A stretch of 38,906 bases of DNA. Source: Deltaproteobacteria bacterium (GTDB lineage: Bacteria; Desulfobacterota; DSM-4660; Desulfatiglandales; HGW-15). Under the pieces are notes generated by a model. The model did no database searches. It had not been told where the DNA came from and saw nothing but the letters and a program-made list of their open reading frames with translations. The stretch spans positions 1-38,906 of the forward strand of contig JAFDHO010000024.1 in the NCBI GenBank assembly GCA_019308745.1, given 5' to 3'. Positions 1 to 8,942 of the stretch are shown here, in pieces. The translations under genes were made by a program, and so were the position numbers. The first letter of the stretch is position 1, and the number at the start of each line of letters is the position of its first letter.

Positions 1-2
1 TG

Positions 3-929
3 AAGCAGGTCTGTGATCAACAGGAAGGGGTTTCATGGCGGGTCATTTACGTAAACGACGGAAGTACCGACCGTTCGCTTGAGATAATGCTGGAGCAGAG
101 TAAAAAAGATCCAAAGTTCACCATAGTGGACCTTTCAAGGAACTTTGGACACCAATCTGCTATCACCGCAGGGCTTGCCCATTGTAACGGAGATGTTGCC
201 ATTTTTATGGACGGGGATCTCCAGGATCCTCCGGAACTGATCCCTGAGCTGTTGGCAAGGTGGCAGGATGGAAGGCAGGTCGTGCGGGCCCAGCGGAGGA
301 GCCGCAAAGAGAGAGGTATAAGGAGGGTCGGTTTTGAAGTCTTTCACAGGCTTTTTGCCTGGATTAGTGACTACCCAATACCTTCCCATGCCGGAATCTT
401 CGGGCTCCTGGACAGGCAAGCAGTAGAAGAGCTCAAGAGGTTGCCTGAAAAGAACAGGTTTTTCCCTGGCCTGAGGAGCTGGGTAGGGTTCACCCAGGAC
501 GTTGTTTACTATGACAGGGATGAGAGAGCTGCAGGCACACCAAAGCAATCGCTCAAGCGCCTGGTCAGCTACGCCCTGGATGCCATATTCAGCTTTTCTT
601 ACAAGCCCCTCAGGATCATGACCTGCATGGGGATGATCATTAGCATCGTTGGGTTTCTGCTGGCCTGTTTTTTTGTTGTCAGGCGGCTGCTGGGGATTGA
701 AGTGGCACAAACAGGCTTCACCACCCTTGTGACCCTTATTCTTTTCCTGGGGGGGATCCAGATCATTGCCATCGGACTCCTCGGGGAATACATGGCCCGT
801 ATATATGATGAAGCCAAGAAACGCCCCCTTTATATCGTAAGAAGTCTGTACGGCATTGATGGGGAAGAAAAGGACAGGGAAATAGAAGGTTCTCCTGAGA
901 CAGGGGCGGATCGTCACCAGCACGAGTGA
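3..929 (+). CDS. GT2 polyprenyl-phosphate glycosyltransferase (GtrB/DPM-like), 5' partial
   Basis: The reading frame is open to the window edge: the codons before the first internal ATG (87) encode YVNDGSTDRSLEIM, the classic GT2 nucleotide-sugar motif, so the gene starts upstream and 87 is not its start. It then has an FMDGDLQDPPE segment (metal-binding DxD), a core of about 190 residues, and two C-terminal membrane helices (about 600-690 and 705-790) followed by LLGEYMARIYDEAKKRP, which is typical of GtrB/ArnC-type enzymes. These transfer a sugar from a nucleotide donor to undecaprenyl (polyprenyl) phosphate at the cytoplasmic face. It is the first gene of a + strand run and would provide a lipid-linked donor for the GT-C proteins that follow. 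Sugar identity cannot be read from the sequence. Confidence 0.93.
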   Translation, partial: KQVCDQQEGVSWRVIYVNDGSTDRSLEIMLEQSKKDPKFTIVDLSRNFGHQSAITAGLAHCNGDVAIFMDGDLQDPPELIPELLARWQDGRQVVRAQRRSRKERGIRRVGFEVFHRLFAWISDYPIPSHAGIFGLLDRQAVEELKRLPEKNRFFPGLRSWVGFTQDVVYYDRDERAAGTPKQSLKRLVSYALDAIFSFSYKPLRIMTCMGMIISIVGFLLACFFVVRRLLGIEVAQTGFTTLVTLILFLGGIQIIAIGLLGEYMARIYDEAKKRPLYIVRSLYGIDGEEKDREIEGSPETGADRHQHE

Positions 930-971
930 AGCTCCCCCCGCAGGAGCCTGGGGCATCTGAGGCGAAGGCGA

Positions 972-3068
972 GTGAACTTGAATGCCGCGTGTGCAAAAAT
1001 GGGTGATGAAAAATCAAAATGCTTACTACCTTCATTTTTGGTCATCCTCTCTTTTGGGGTCTATCTGGCGACAATCTCCCCGACGGTCTATTTGGGCGAC
1101 AGTGGAGAACTGAGCGCTGCAGCTTTCTCTCTTGGTATTCCCCACAACAGCGGCTACCCCCTGTACAGCCTTGCAGGAAAGATCTTTTGCCTGATACCCA
1201 TAGGCAACCTGGGCTTCAGGATGAACCTTGTGTCAGGTGCATTCGCGGTCGGGTGCCTGTGGCTTGTTTATAGGTTTGTCGCAGGCATGGGTACATCCGG
1301 GGTTGCGGCCTTTTCCTCTTCCCTCATATTGGCTTTTACGCCTCTGTTCTGGCTGCAAACCACCTCGGCTGAAGTGTATTCGATGCACCTCTTCTTTGTT
1401 GCCCTGTTGATCAATATCCTGTGGAAGTGGGACAGGGAGAGACATTTCCATCTCCTCTGCCTTTTTGCCTTTGTTTCAGGGCTGAGTTTTGGAAATCACC
1501 TCCAGACCCTCATGCTGGCACCTGCGGCGATCTGTTTCGTGCTCTGGCGGGATAGGAGGATGCTCCTGAGCCCGGGCAATTTCGTGGTCCTTACGGTTCT
1601 GTTCTTGGTGGCGCTCTCTCTCTACCTCTATTTGCCCGTACGCACAAACGCTGGAGCGGCCATTCACTGGGGCGACCCGAATAATCTGGATAGATTCCTG
1701 GCCCACGTGACAGGGCGGACGCATCGAGAAGTCTATGTCTTGCATCAATCCTTTCTGGAGTATTTCCGCCGTACCAACCAGACCCTGTTGCTGGTGGGCT
1801 CCCAGCTTGGCGTGCTAATAGGGATAGGGATCTTTGGGTTTATCAAGTTGAGGCCGTTGCGCTGGCAGGTATTCTTTATCCTCCTCATTACTTTTGATTT
1901 CATTTACACCGTGTTTCTCAATGTCATCTCCCTCAAGGTCACCCCTTTTGCCCTTCCCACGCTCCTTGCCCTTGCCGTGCTGACAGGGCTAGGCCTTGCC
2001 AAGGGGTTGGCATGGGTCGGAAGCCTCTCAAAGGTGAGTCCGGGGACGGTCAGGTTAGTGAGGGGGTGCTGCTACGTCATGCCCGCCATTCCGCTGTTCC
2101 TGAACTTCGTTTCTTGCAACCAGGGCCCAAATTACACGGCCTATGAGCACACTGTTAATATCCTGAGGACCGCAGATCAAGGCAGCATTCTCTTCCTCGA
2201 GGGGGATAACAATTTCTTCCCTGTGGCCTACGGTCGGATAGCGGAAAGGATGCGGCCGGACCTCCTATTGTTTGATCGGAGCAATATCCTGTACAAGATG
2301 CCTTACGTCGGGGAAAGGAAGGGTCCATTCTTTGGCGAATGGAAGCAATACAGGGACATGCTCGAAGCAGAGATCGTCCAAAGGATGTTCCCGGCGGGAA
2401 TCTATTACTCCACCTTCCTGCCCACAGCCCTGTCCGTGCCCGAAGGATTCCAGCTCGTTCCATTGGGCACCCTCCATAGTGTGCAAATGAAGAAGGACCC
2501 CCTTGATCCTTATCGAATCAGGAATATATGGAAATATTATTCGGCGGAGAGTTTCTACGAAAGCTTTGAGAAAGATTTCATGACCCGGCAGGTCCAAGCT
2601 CATTTTCACCTCAGATACGGTCAATATCTGTTCATAGCAAGACAAATCCGCCTCGGGCTCAGGTATTTGAAGAACGCTTCCCAGATAGGCCATGACGACG
2701 ACATGGTCCACATGAAGATATTTACCCTCCTTGCTGATTATGGTTTCTATGAAGAGGCCAGGGTCGAGCTGGAAAAGGCATTGGCCCACAAGGATCCCGG
2801 GGTCGCCAACGACAGCTGGGGGGTCTATTATTACAAGATGGGGGAGTATCGGAAGGCTGCGGAGTACTTCAGAAAAGCCCTGGAGCTGGAACCCAAGAAG
2901 CCCTCCTATTTGAAGAACCTGGGACTGGCCCTGTACAGGATGGGAAGGGTGGAGGAGGCCCTAGATGCCTTCAAGGAGTCCATCGACCTCAACGAAGACC
3001 AGCCGGAACTGAAGGCGTTCATGGAAAAAGAAGGCCTCATTATCGGCAAGGCAAGACAGGAAGGTTGA
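972..3068 (+). CDS. DUF2723 (TMEM260-like) GT-C membrane protein with C-terminal TPRs, copy 1
   Basis: A 698-residue multi-pass membrane protein. The N-terminus carries the DUF2723 signature: first helix, then TISPTVYLGDSGELSAAA, with an acidic Asp-Ser-Gly-Glu in the first outer loop, and SLGIPHNSGYPLY. About ten hydrophobic segments extend to residue 390, followed by a soluble domain and two to three TPR-like repeats (about 580-680, for example YYKMGEYRKAAEYFRKALEL). DUF2723 proteins are related to animal TMEM260, an O-mannosyltransferase, so a polyprenyl-P-sugar-dependent transferase is a reasonable inference; the bacterial substrate is unknown. The start is GTG at 972 behind GAGGCGAAGG; an ATG at 999 is an alternative. 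The next gene is a tandem paralogue. Confidence 0.9.
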   Translation: MNLNAACAKMGDEKSKCLLPSFLVILSFGVYLATISPTVYLGDSGELSAAAFSLGIPHNSGYPLYSLAGKIFCLIPIGNLGFRMNLVSGAFAVGCLWLVYRFVAGMGTSGVAAFSSSLILAFTPLFWLQTTSAEVYSMHLFFVALLINILWKWDRERHFHLLCLFAFVSGLSFGNHLQTLMLAPAAICFVLWRDRRMLLSPGNFVVLTVLFLVALSLYLYLPVRTNAGAAIHWGDPNNLDRFLAHVTGRTHREVYVLHQSFLEYFRRTNQTLLLVGSQLGVLIGIGIFGFIKLRPLRWQVFFILLITFDFIYTVFLNVISLKVTPFALPTLLALAVLTGLGLAKGLAWVGSLSKVSPGTVRLVRGCCYVMPAIPLFLNFVSCNQGPNYTAYEHTVNILRTADQGSILFLEGDNNFFPVAYGRIAERMRPDLLLFDRSNILYKMPYVGERKGPFFGEWKQYRDMLEAEIVQRMFPAGIYYSTFLPTALSVPEGFQLVPLGTLHSVQMKKDPLDPYRIRNIWKYYSAESFYESFEKDFMTRQVQAHFHLRYGQYLFIARQIRLGLRYLKNASQIGHDDDMVHMKIFTLLADYGFYEEARVELEKALAHKDPGVANDSWGVYYYKMGEYRKAAEYFRKALELEPKKPSYLKNLGLALYRMGRVEEALDAFKESIDLNEDQPELKAFMEKEGLIIGKARQEG

Positions 3069-3074
3069 TCTCTC

Positions 3075-5243
3075 ATGGCATCCGTTCTCCTGCTGATCCT
3101 CATATTCGGTGCCTATGCTGGCACCATCTGTCCAACAGTGTACCTCGGAGACAGCGGGGAACTCACGGCAGCAGCCTTTTCATTGGGGATCCCACACAAC
3201 AGCGGCTACCCCCTTTATGCCCTTCTGGGCAAGCTCTTCTGCCTACTGCCCATCGGCAATGTTGGCTTCAGAATGAACGTCATGTCGGCAGTCCTCGCGA
3301 CGGCCACCCTGTGGATCCTCTATTCTCTTGTCAGAGAGATGACAGGGTCAAGGCTCGGGGCCTTTTTCAGTACGCTGATCCTGGCCTTTGTGCAGGTCTT
3401 TTGGTCTCAAACGGCCTCGGCAGAGGTCTACACACTTCATATCTTCTTTGTAGCGCTGCTGATCAGGATCTTGTACTGGTGGGACAAGGAAGGGAAATTT
3501 CACCTCCTGGGCCTCTTTGTCTTCCTGACAGGACTGAGCTTCGGCAATCATATGCAAACGGTGATGCTCGCACCACCCGTGCTATCTCTTATTTTTTTCA
3601 GGGACAGGGAAGCCATTTTGAATCTTAGAAGGTTTGTTGTCATATCTGTCCTTTTTGTCATCCCACTGCTCATCTATCTTTACCTCCCCGTGCGCACAGA
3701 TGCAGGGGCTGCCATTACATGGGGCGATCCCAACACCTGGGACAGATTCCTGGCCCATGTTTCGGGTCGCTCCCACAGGGCCAGCTATGTCTTTAGCAGG
3801 GCGCCCGCCGAATATCTGTGGAGGACGAAAGAGGCGATCCAGTTCATCGCTTCTCAATTTGGGTTGCTCTTGGCCCTTGCCGGGTGGGGCTGGCTTGGAT
3901 TGCCGTCGTTTCGGTGGAAGCTGTTTTTTGCCCTGGTGGTCCTGTGTGATCTCTTCTACACGGTCTTTCTCAATATCATCTCTCTCAAGATAACGGCATT
4001 CAACTTGCCTACCTCCCTGGTCATAGCCATACTCTGCGGGAACGGCATTACAAGGGTGGTCGCAGTGTTAGAAAAGACCAGACCTGTCCGCTCTCCCATT
4101 CGCGGCTTGGTGAGGGCGTCATTCTGTGCCGTGCCCGCGATCTTCTTCCTGCTTAATTTTGGCGTGTGCAACCAGGGTCGAAACTACAGCGCCTATGAGC
4201 ATGTTGTTAATATTTTTAGAACCGCCGAGAGTGGAGATATCCTCTTCATGAACGGGGACAATTACGTGTTCCCTATTCTGTATGGCCGGATTGTGGAGAA
4301 GATGGGGGAGGGCGTGACCTTGTTCGACAGGAATAACATCTTCTACAAATGGCTTGATAACAAGGAGAAGGCAGCCCCTTACAGTGAAGAATGGAAAGAC
4401 CTCCGGAGGCAAAGGGAGTGGGATGTGCTAAAGACAAGGGCCGGAAGGGATGTCTACTACGCGGTCTTTGGCCCCTATGCAATTGATCTCCCATCCTCAT
4501 ATAGTCTCATTCCCTACGGTGTCCTTCATAAGGTAGTTAAAAGGGACACTTACATCTCAGCCCCAGACACGGTGTGGAGCTACTATTCCGAGGAAAGCTT
4601 TTACGGGGATTTCCAGAGAGACTTCATGACAAGGGAAGTAACCTCCTATTATCACTTCAACAGGGGGAAGGATCTTTTCATGTCAGGGCAGGTCTCCAGG
4701 GGTGCCAAGACCATCATGCTTGCCTCCAAGATAGGCTATGATGATGAGTTGATCCACAGCGACATAGCCATTTTCTTTATAGATAGGGGTTTGTTGAAGG
4801 AGGGGAAAGAGGAACTGGAAAAGGCATTGCTCTATCATGAAGACCTCAGCGTCGTCTACAACAACTGGGGCTATTACTATCACAAGATTGGAGACTACAG
4901 AAAGGCTGCCGATTTTCTGGAAAAGGCCGTGGAACTCAAGCCCAACGATACAAGGTACCTGAACAACTGGGGTTTGGCTTTACTAATGATCGGAAAGAGA
5001 GTAGAGGCCCTAAGGGTGTGCAAGAAATCCCTGGACATCAACCCGCGTCAGCCAGGGCTCATTCGGTTTGCTCATTCGGTTTATGGAGGAGAACAATTTG
5101 CGGTCGTCCACAGCAGAAGATTGACGCAGGCTCCGGGACAATGGAATCTTTGTGTGGCCGAGGAGAACAGGGAGACGTCAGGTAATGGTCGGAAACTACA
5201 ATTTCCAAGGCAAGCTTTCCGTGATCATGCCGGTCTACAATGA
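3075..5243 (+). CDS. DUF2723 (TMEM260-like) GT-C with TPRs, copy 2, C-terminus frameshifted
   Basis: Paralogue of the preceding gene, starting 6 nt after it. It shares CPTVYLGDSGELTAAAFSLG, the membrane core, the soluble domain and TPR-like repeats (about 590-670). The conserved part ends at about residue 660. A 13-bp direct repeat (5057-5069 and 5070-5082) then shifts the frame and adds about 57 unrelated residues that run into the next gene. Removing one repeat unit gives RFMEENNLRSSTAED and a stop at 5122-5124, which matches the end of copy 1 (AFMEKEGLIIGKARQEG). The extended tail is therefore probably a recent mutation or an assembly error. The transferase core appears intact. Role as for copy 1. 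Confidence 0.9.
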   Translation: MASVLLLILIFGAYAGTICPTVYLGDSGELTAAAFSLGIPHNSGYPLYALLGKLFCLLPIGNVGFRMNVMSAVLATATLWILYSLVREMTGSRLGAFFSTLILAFVQVFWSQTASAEVYTLHIFFVALLIRILYWWDKEGKFHLLGLFVFLTGLSFGNHMQTVMLAPPVLSLIFFRDREAILNLRRFVVISVLFVIPLLIYLYLPVRTDAGAAITWGDPNTWDRFLAHVSGRSHRASYVFSRAPAEYLWRTKEAIQFIASQFGLLLALAGWGWLGLPSFRWKLFFALVVLCDLFYTVFLNIISLKITAFNLPTSLVIAILCGNGITRVVAVLEKTRPVRSPIRGLVRASFCAVPAIFFLLNFGVCNQGRNYSAYEHVVNIFRTAESGDILFMNGDNYVFPILYGRIVEKMGEGVTLFDRNNIFYKWLDNKEKAAPYSEEWKDLRRQREWDVLKTRAGRDVYYAVFGPYAIDLPSSYSLIPYGVLHKVVKRDTYISAPDTVWSYYSEESFYGDFQRDFMTREVTSYYHFNRGKDLFMSGQVSRGAKTIMLASKIGYDDELIHSDIAIFFIDRGLLKEGKEELEKALLYHEDLSVVYNNWGYYYHKIGDYRKAADFLEKAVELKPNDTRYLNNWGLALLMIGKRVEALRVCKKSLDINPRQPGLIRFAHSVYGGEQFAVVHSRRLTQAPGQWNLCVAEENRETSGNGRKLQFPRQAFRDHAGLQ
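5057..5082 (+). repeat. 13-bp tandem duplication in coding sequence
   Basis: The unit GCTCATTCGGTTT occurs twice with no spacer (5057-5069, 5070-5082). Because 13 is not a multiple of three it shifts the reading frame of the second DUF2723 gene near its 3' end. The frame reached by deleting one unit is homologous to the C-terminus of the tandem paralogue. Confidence 0.95.
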
Positions 5244-5892
5244 AGTCGGGACCGTGTCAGAAATCGTGAGGAAGGTGGAGGCCGTTGAATTGGAAAAGGA
5301 GATCATCATCGTTGATGATGGTTCAACGGATGGGACGCGAGACGTTCTGGCACAACTCCCCTATGACAATGTCAAAAAGCTCTATCACGAGAAAAATCGC
5401 GGCAAAGGAGCCGCAATAAGGACAGCTATTCCGCACGTTACGGGTGATGTCGTCGTCTTTCAGGATGCGGATCTGGAGTATGACCCCAAGGAATACCTAG
5501 ACCTGATCCAGCCCATAGCGGACGGTTTCGCGGATGCAGTCTTTGGTTCAAGGCTGTCAGGAGGGAGACCTCAGCGAGTCTTTATGTTTTGGCACCTGAT
5601 TGGGAATCGCTTCCTGAACTTGTTAACAAATATCCTTTTCAATACGACCCTGTCGGACATGGAAACCTGCTACAAGATGATAAGGTCTGGCATACTTAGG
5701 GATATTCCCCTGAGAAGCAATACATTTAACATCGAGCCGGAAATCACGGCCAAGCTATTGAAGAGAAAATTGAGGATCTATGAAATGCCTATTTCCTATT
5801 ACGGCAGAACCTATGGGGAAGGGAAGAAAATAAGTTGGAAGCACGGAATCGGAGCTATGTGGAGCCTGTTCCGTTACAGGATCTTTGACTGA
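5185..5892 (+). CDS. GT2 glycosyltransferase, dolichol-phosphate mannose synthase-like
   Basis: About 235 residues, soluble, with GT-A fold motifs in order: LSVIMPVYNEVGTV, EIIIVDDGSTDGT, NRGKGAAIRT and VVFQDADLEYDP (metal-binding DxD), then a conserved LSDMETCYKMIR segment. It lacks the C-terminal membrane helices of GtrB, as in the catalytic-only bacterial DPM class. Expected reaction: nucleotide-sugar plus polyprenyl-P to polyprenyl-P-sugar. I choose ATG 5185 over GTG 5152 because similarity begins there and GGGAG lies upstream; the upstream frame overlaps the frameshifted tail of the preceding gene only because of the 13-bp duplication. It sits 9 nt before the radical SAM gene, so the two are probably co-translated. 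Confidence 0.92.
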   Translation: MVGNYNFQGKLSVIMPVYNEVGTVSEIVRKVEAVELEKEIIIVDDGSTDGTRDVLAQLPYDNVKKLYHEKNRGKGAAIRTAIPHVTGDVVVFQDADLEYDPKEYLDLIQPIADGFADAVFGSRLSGGRPQRVFMFWHLIGNRFLNLLTNILFNTTLSDMETCYKMIRSGILRDIPLRSNTFNIEPEITAKLLKRKLRIYEMPISYYGRTYGEGKKISWKHGIGAMWSLFRYRIFD

Positions 5893-5901
5893 CAGGAGGG
5901 T

Positions 5902-7314
5902 TTGATTATCTCCAGACCATTGAGGATACTCTTGGTAAGGCCCTTTGGCGTGAGCGATGAGGTGATCCCGCCAATTTCGCTCGGGTGGTTGGCCACTCAG
6001 ATTAGAGCCTATCATAACGTGAGCATATTGGATGCCTTGAGGGGGCGACTGCGCGCTGACACTATTGCCGAGATCGTCAACAGAAACAATATAGATGTCG
6101 TGGGCTTCCAAATATGGACAAAGGACATACACGAAGTCAAGGACGTTTCAAGGGCCATAAAATCAAAGTGCCCTGAGACAAGGATCATACTGGGAGGATG
6201 TCATCCGACAGTACTCCCGGTGGAAACCATGAAGTTTTTTGGGGAAACGATCGATTTCGCCTTTAAGGGCGAGGGGGAGATCGGGTTTCGGCTCTTCTTG
6301 GATGCCCTGTCTTCAGATGGAGAGAGGAAGAATTTCGAGAACATACCAGGGCTCGTGTGGAAGGAAGGCCCTGAAATACGCATGAACGGGAATGGTTTTA
6401 TTCAAGACCTGGATAGTGTCGGGCTACCAGCGTGGGATCTCATGCCCCCCTCGACATATCCCAGGGCCCCCCATGGCGCATTTTATAGGAATTTTCCTGT
6501 GGCTCCCATCGTGATCAGCCGGGGATGCCCTTACCCATGTGCGTTTTGCTCTGCAAGGACTATCTCAGGAAGTAAGATTAGAACCAGGTCCGTGGACAAT
6601 GTGATAGAAGAGCTGTCCATGCTCCGGAGGCGATTTGGCGTTCGTGAATTCCATATAGAGGATGACAATTTTACACTGAACAGGGACTATGTGGAACATT
6701 TCTGCGAGACCCTGTTGCAGAAAGACATCCGGATGACCTGGGCGTTTCCAAATGGAATCAGACTGGATACGATCGAGCGGGAAATGCTCAGGCTGATGAA
6801 AAGGGCTGGCTGTTATGGGCTGAACTTCGGTGTCGAGTCGGGTTCCCCGAGAATACTCAAGATGATAGAAAAGAAGATTGACTTGGCTCTGGTACGAGAG
6901 CGGCTTGCCATGGCCCGAGAGGAAGGATTTGACATAGGGGCCTTCTTCATCATCGGTTTTCCCACCGAGACAAGACAAGAAATGAGGGAGACTATCAGGG
7001 TCGCTCTGTCTCTTCCCCTCGATCGCATAGGGATTTCCTATTTCCAACCTTTCCCAGGATCTCCTATATATGAGCAACTCCTGGAACAAGGGGAGATCAG
7101 CGCAGACTGGGCCGATCACCATCACACGACACTCCACAATCTCACCTACGTGTCCTCCTCTACGACCAGGGAAGAACTCAGGGGAATGAGAAAAAGGTTC
7201 TTGGTAACCTTCTATTTCCGCCCCGTGATCTTGAAAGGTCTCTTGGGGCAGGTCAGATCCCCCTCACAACTCTACTATATGGTCAAGAGAGGAATCCGAT
7301 GGCTCAAGGCGTAG
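5902..7314 (+). CDS. B12-binding domain radical SAM protein
   Basis: 470 residues. An N-terminal Rossmann-like cobalamin-binding domain (about 1-140; ISLGWLATQIR, VVGFQIWT, ILGGCHPTV, KGEGE) is followed by a radical SAM domain with CxxxCxxC (Cys209, Cys213, Cys216 in SRGCPYPCAFC) for the 4Fe-4S cluster, and further conserved elements (FHIEDDNF, NFGVESGSPRIL, FIIGFPTETR). This architecture is shared by BchE/HpnJ-type and class B methylating enzymes; the reaction here cannot be assigned. The start is TTG 5902, very close (2 nt) to AGGAGG; another TTG at 5920 is possible. The 3' end overlaps the next GT-C gene by 16 nt, suggesting translational coupling and a role in modifying the sugar, lipid carrier or product. 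Confidence 0.92.
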   Translation: MIISRPLRILLVRPFGVSDEVIPPISLGWLATQIRAYHNVSILDALRGRLRADTIAEIVNRNNIDVVGFQIWTKDIHEVKDVSRAIKSKCPETRIILGGCHPTVLPVETMKFFGETIDFAFKGEGEIGFRLFLDALSSDGERKNFENIPGLVWKEGPEIRMNGNGFIQDLDSVGLPAWDLMPPSTYPRAPHGAFYRNFPVAPIVISRGCPYPCAFCSARTISGSKIRTRSVDNVIEELSMLRRRFGVREFHIEDDNFTLNRDYVEHFCETLLQKDIRMTWAFPNGIRLDTIEREMLRLMKRAGCYGLNFGVESGSPRILKMIEKKIDLALVRERLAMAREEGFDIGAFFIIGFPTETRQEMRETIRVALSLPLDRIGISYFQPFPGSPIYEQLLEQGEISADWADHHHTTLHNLTYVSSSTTREELRGMRKRFLVTFYFRPVILKGLLGQVRSPSQLYYMVKRGIRWLKA

Positions 7315-8942
7315 TTGGTGCGTCGGCTACCAAGATCCCCAAACGCCCCGCCTTGTGGGCCCTGCTCTTCTTCCTGGCGTTTTATTACTTAACGAATGCG
7401 GGCTGGTACAAGATCGGGGATGAGGCCGTAATGAGCGCGGTGGCAAAACAGATCGTGCAAAAGGGTCGAATAGGGATCGAACAGGAACAACTCCCCAATA
7501 TAGGGCCCTATCAAGATGATTCCGTGATGGGTCAGGATGGTGCCTATTATTTCAAATGGGGTATCGGGCAGTCTTTGATAGAGGCCCCCTTTTATTTCTT
7601 ACACAGGCTATTGACAGGCCTCCCTTTGCATCCGAATATAGCCATTTCTGACTTCGACACAACCATGATTTCAGAATTGATGATGATCTCCCTGTGCCCC
7701 TCACTCATTTCTGCCCTAGGATGTGCCCTTGTGTTCTTGCTGGGCCTTCGCCTCGGTTTTTCAAAGGCCACCTCCCTCTTTGTGACCCTGATCTATGGCC
7801 TGGGGACGATGGCCTGGCCCTATTCCAAGTCCTTAATGTCTGAGGCCACACAGAATGTCAGCCTGCTAGGCTCTGTCTATGGGGCTGTTTGCTACGGTTT
7901 GAGTCCCCGCCGCAGATTCCTGCTCCTCTCGGCGGCCTGCATGGGATTCGCTGTAATAACGAAGGTCCTGCTCATCGTCCTGTCGCCATTCATCGTCTTT
8001 TACGTGTTAGGGGTGCGCAGGTCACGCAGGTCTTACTATGATCTGGTTATATGTTTTGTCCCCGTTATGTTGTTGTTCCTGGGGTTACAGCTTTGGTTCA
8101 ACTATGTCCGGTATAATAGCCCCTGGGAGTTCGGATACGATCAGGGGTTTGATGCCTTGGGCTTTTCAACCCCACTCTATGTGGGTTTGTGGGGACTGTG
8201 GATGAGCCCGGGGAAGAGCTTCTTCATCTATACTCCCATTGCGATCTTGGGTCTGGCATGTGCAGGAGTCTTCTACCGGAAAAGGAGATGGGAGGCCCTT
8301 CTGTTCTTGGCCGTCATAGTGGGGACCACCGTCCCCCACGCAATGTGGTGCTCATGGTCCGGAGACTGGTCATGGGGACCACGGTTTCTGCTTCTATTAA
8401 CCCCATACCTGATCGTCCCAACGGGCTTTTTCTTCGGCAAATGGGGGGCGAAATCACCTTTGAAGAAATCAGTCGTTGTCTTGTTGATCCTAATTTCATT
8501 AGGGGTTCAGGTGCTTGGGGTGTCCATCCATCCTTTTTCTTATGTCGAGGCGCGCACGGAAGTGATTCACAGGCTTGTGGAAATAGAGGAATACTCTTAC
8601 AAGTCTTTGACCATTGAAGATGCTATTGCCCATTTTAGCCCCTTGCCTTCCCACGTGGTCGGCAACTGGTGGTTGTTCAAACACATGATCCTTTCTTACG
8701 ATATCTGGAAGGATGCCCCCTGGAACATCCTGGGTGATTTCGAGTTGCCCGACCTCAAATGGGTCAAGGGGAACCGGGTCATCCCTTTCTGGTGGCCTAT
8801 CAGTTTCTCTTTAGTTTCACCCGAGGAGAAAAAACGGATCGGACTCCTGGCCCTGGCAAATCTCTTGTTAGTCATCTGGATCGGCATGAGACTGGCACCC
8901 ATCATTAGGATCAGAAATGAAGACAGTCCCCAAAAAGCGTAG
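7299..8942 (+). CDS. ArnT/PMT-like GT-C multi-pass membrane protein, copy 1
   Basis: 547 residues with about ten hydrophobic segments. After the first helix the outer loop has WYKIGDEAVMSAVAKQI, an acidic position where GT-C enzymes keep their catalytic Asp. Later motifs are LYGLGTMAWPYSKSLMSEA, MSPGKSFFIYTP and GDWSWGPRFLLLLTPYL, the last shared with GT39/PMT_2-like proteins. The C-terminal loop (GNWWLFKHM, PFWWPISFS) is almost identical in the next gene. It probably transfers a sugar from a polyprenyl-P donor on the periplasmic side; acceptor unknown. ATG 7299 has GAGAGGA upstream and overlaps the radical SAM gene. It could also be a non-catalytic GT-C-fold protein. Confidence 0.85.
   Translation: MAQGVVGASATKIPKRPALWALLFFLAFYYLTNAGWYKIGDEAVMSAVAKQIVQKGRIGIEQEQLPNIGPYQDDSVMGQDGAYYFKWGIGQSLIEAPFYFLHRLLTGLPLHPNIAISDFDTTMISELMMISLCPSLISALGCALVFLLGLRLGFSKATSLFVTLIYGLGTMAWPYSKSLMSEATQNVSLLGSVYGAVCYGLSPRRRFLLLSAACMGFAVITKVLLIVLSPFIVFYVLGVRRSRRSYYDLVICFVPVMLLFLGLQLWFNYVRYNSPWEFGYDQGFDALGFSTPLYVGLWGLWMSPGKSFFIYTPIAILGLACAGVFYRKRRWEALLFLAVIVGTTVPHAMWCSWSGDWSWGPRFLLLLTPYLIVPTGFFFGKWGAKSPLKKSVVVLLILISLGVQVLGVSIHPFSYVEARTEVIHRLVEIEEYSYKSLTIEDAIAHFSPLPSHVVGNWWLFKHMILSYDIWKDAPWNILGDFELPDLKWVKGNRVIPFWWPISFSLVSPEEKKRIGLLALANLLLVIWIGMRLAPIIRIRNEDSPQKA

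Noticed and set aside
135-956. Long - strand open frame (273 codons) opposite the first GT2 gene
   Set aside because: It is antisense to a clear GT2 gene with full motifs; its translation shows no domain or membrane pattern.
2265-2789. 174-codon - strand frame inside the first DUF2723 gene
   Set aside because: Shadow frame of a well-supported gene; no recognisable motif or ribosome-binding site.
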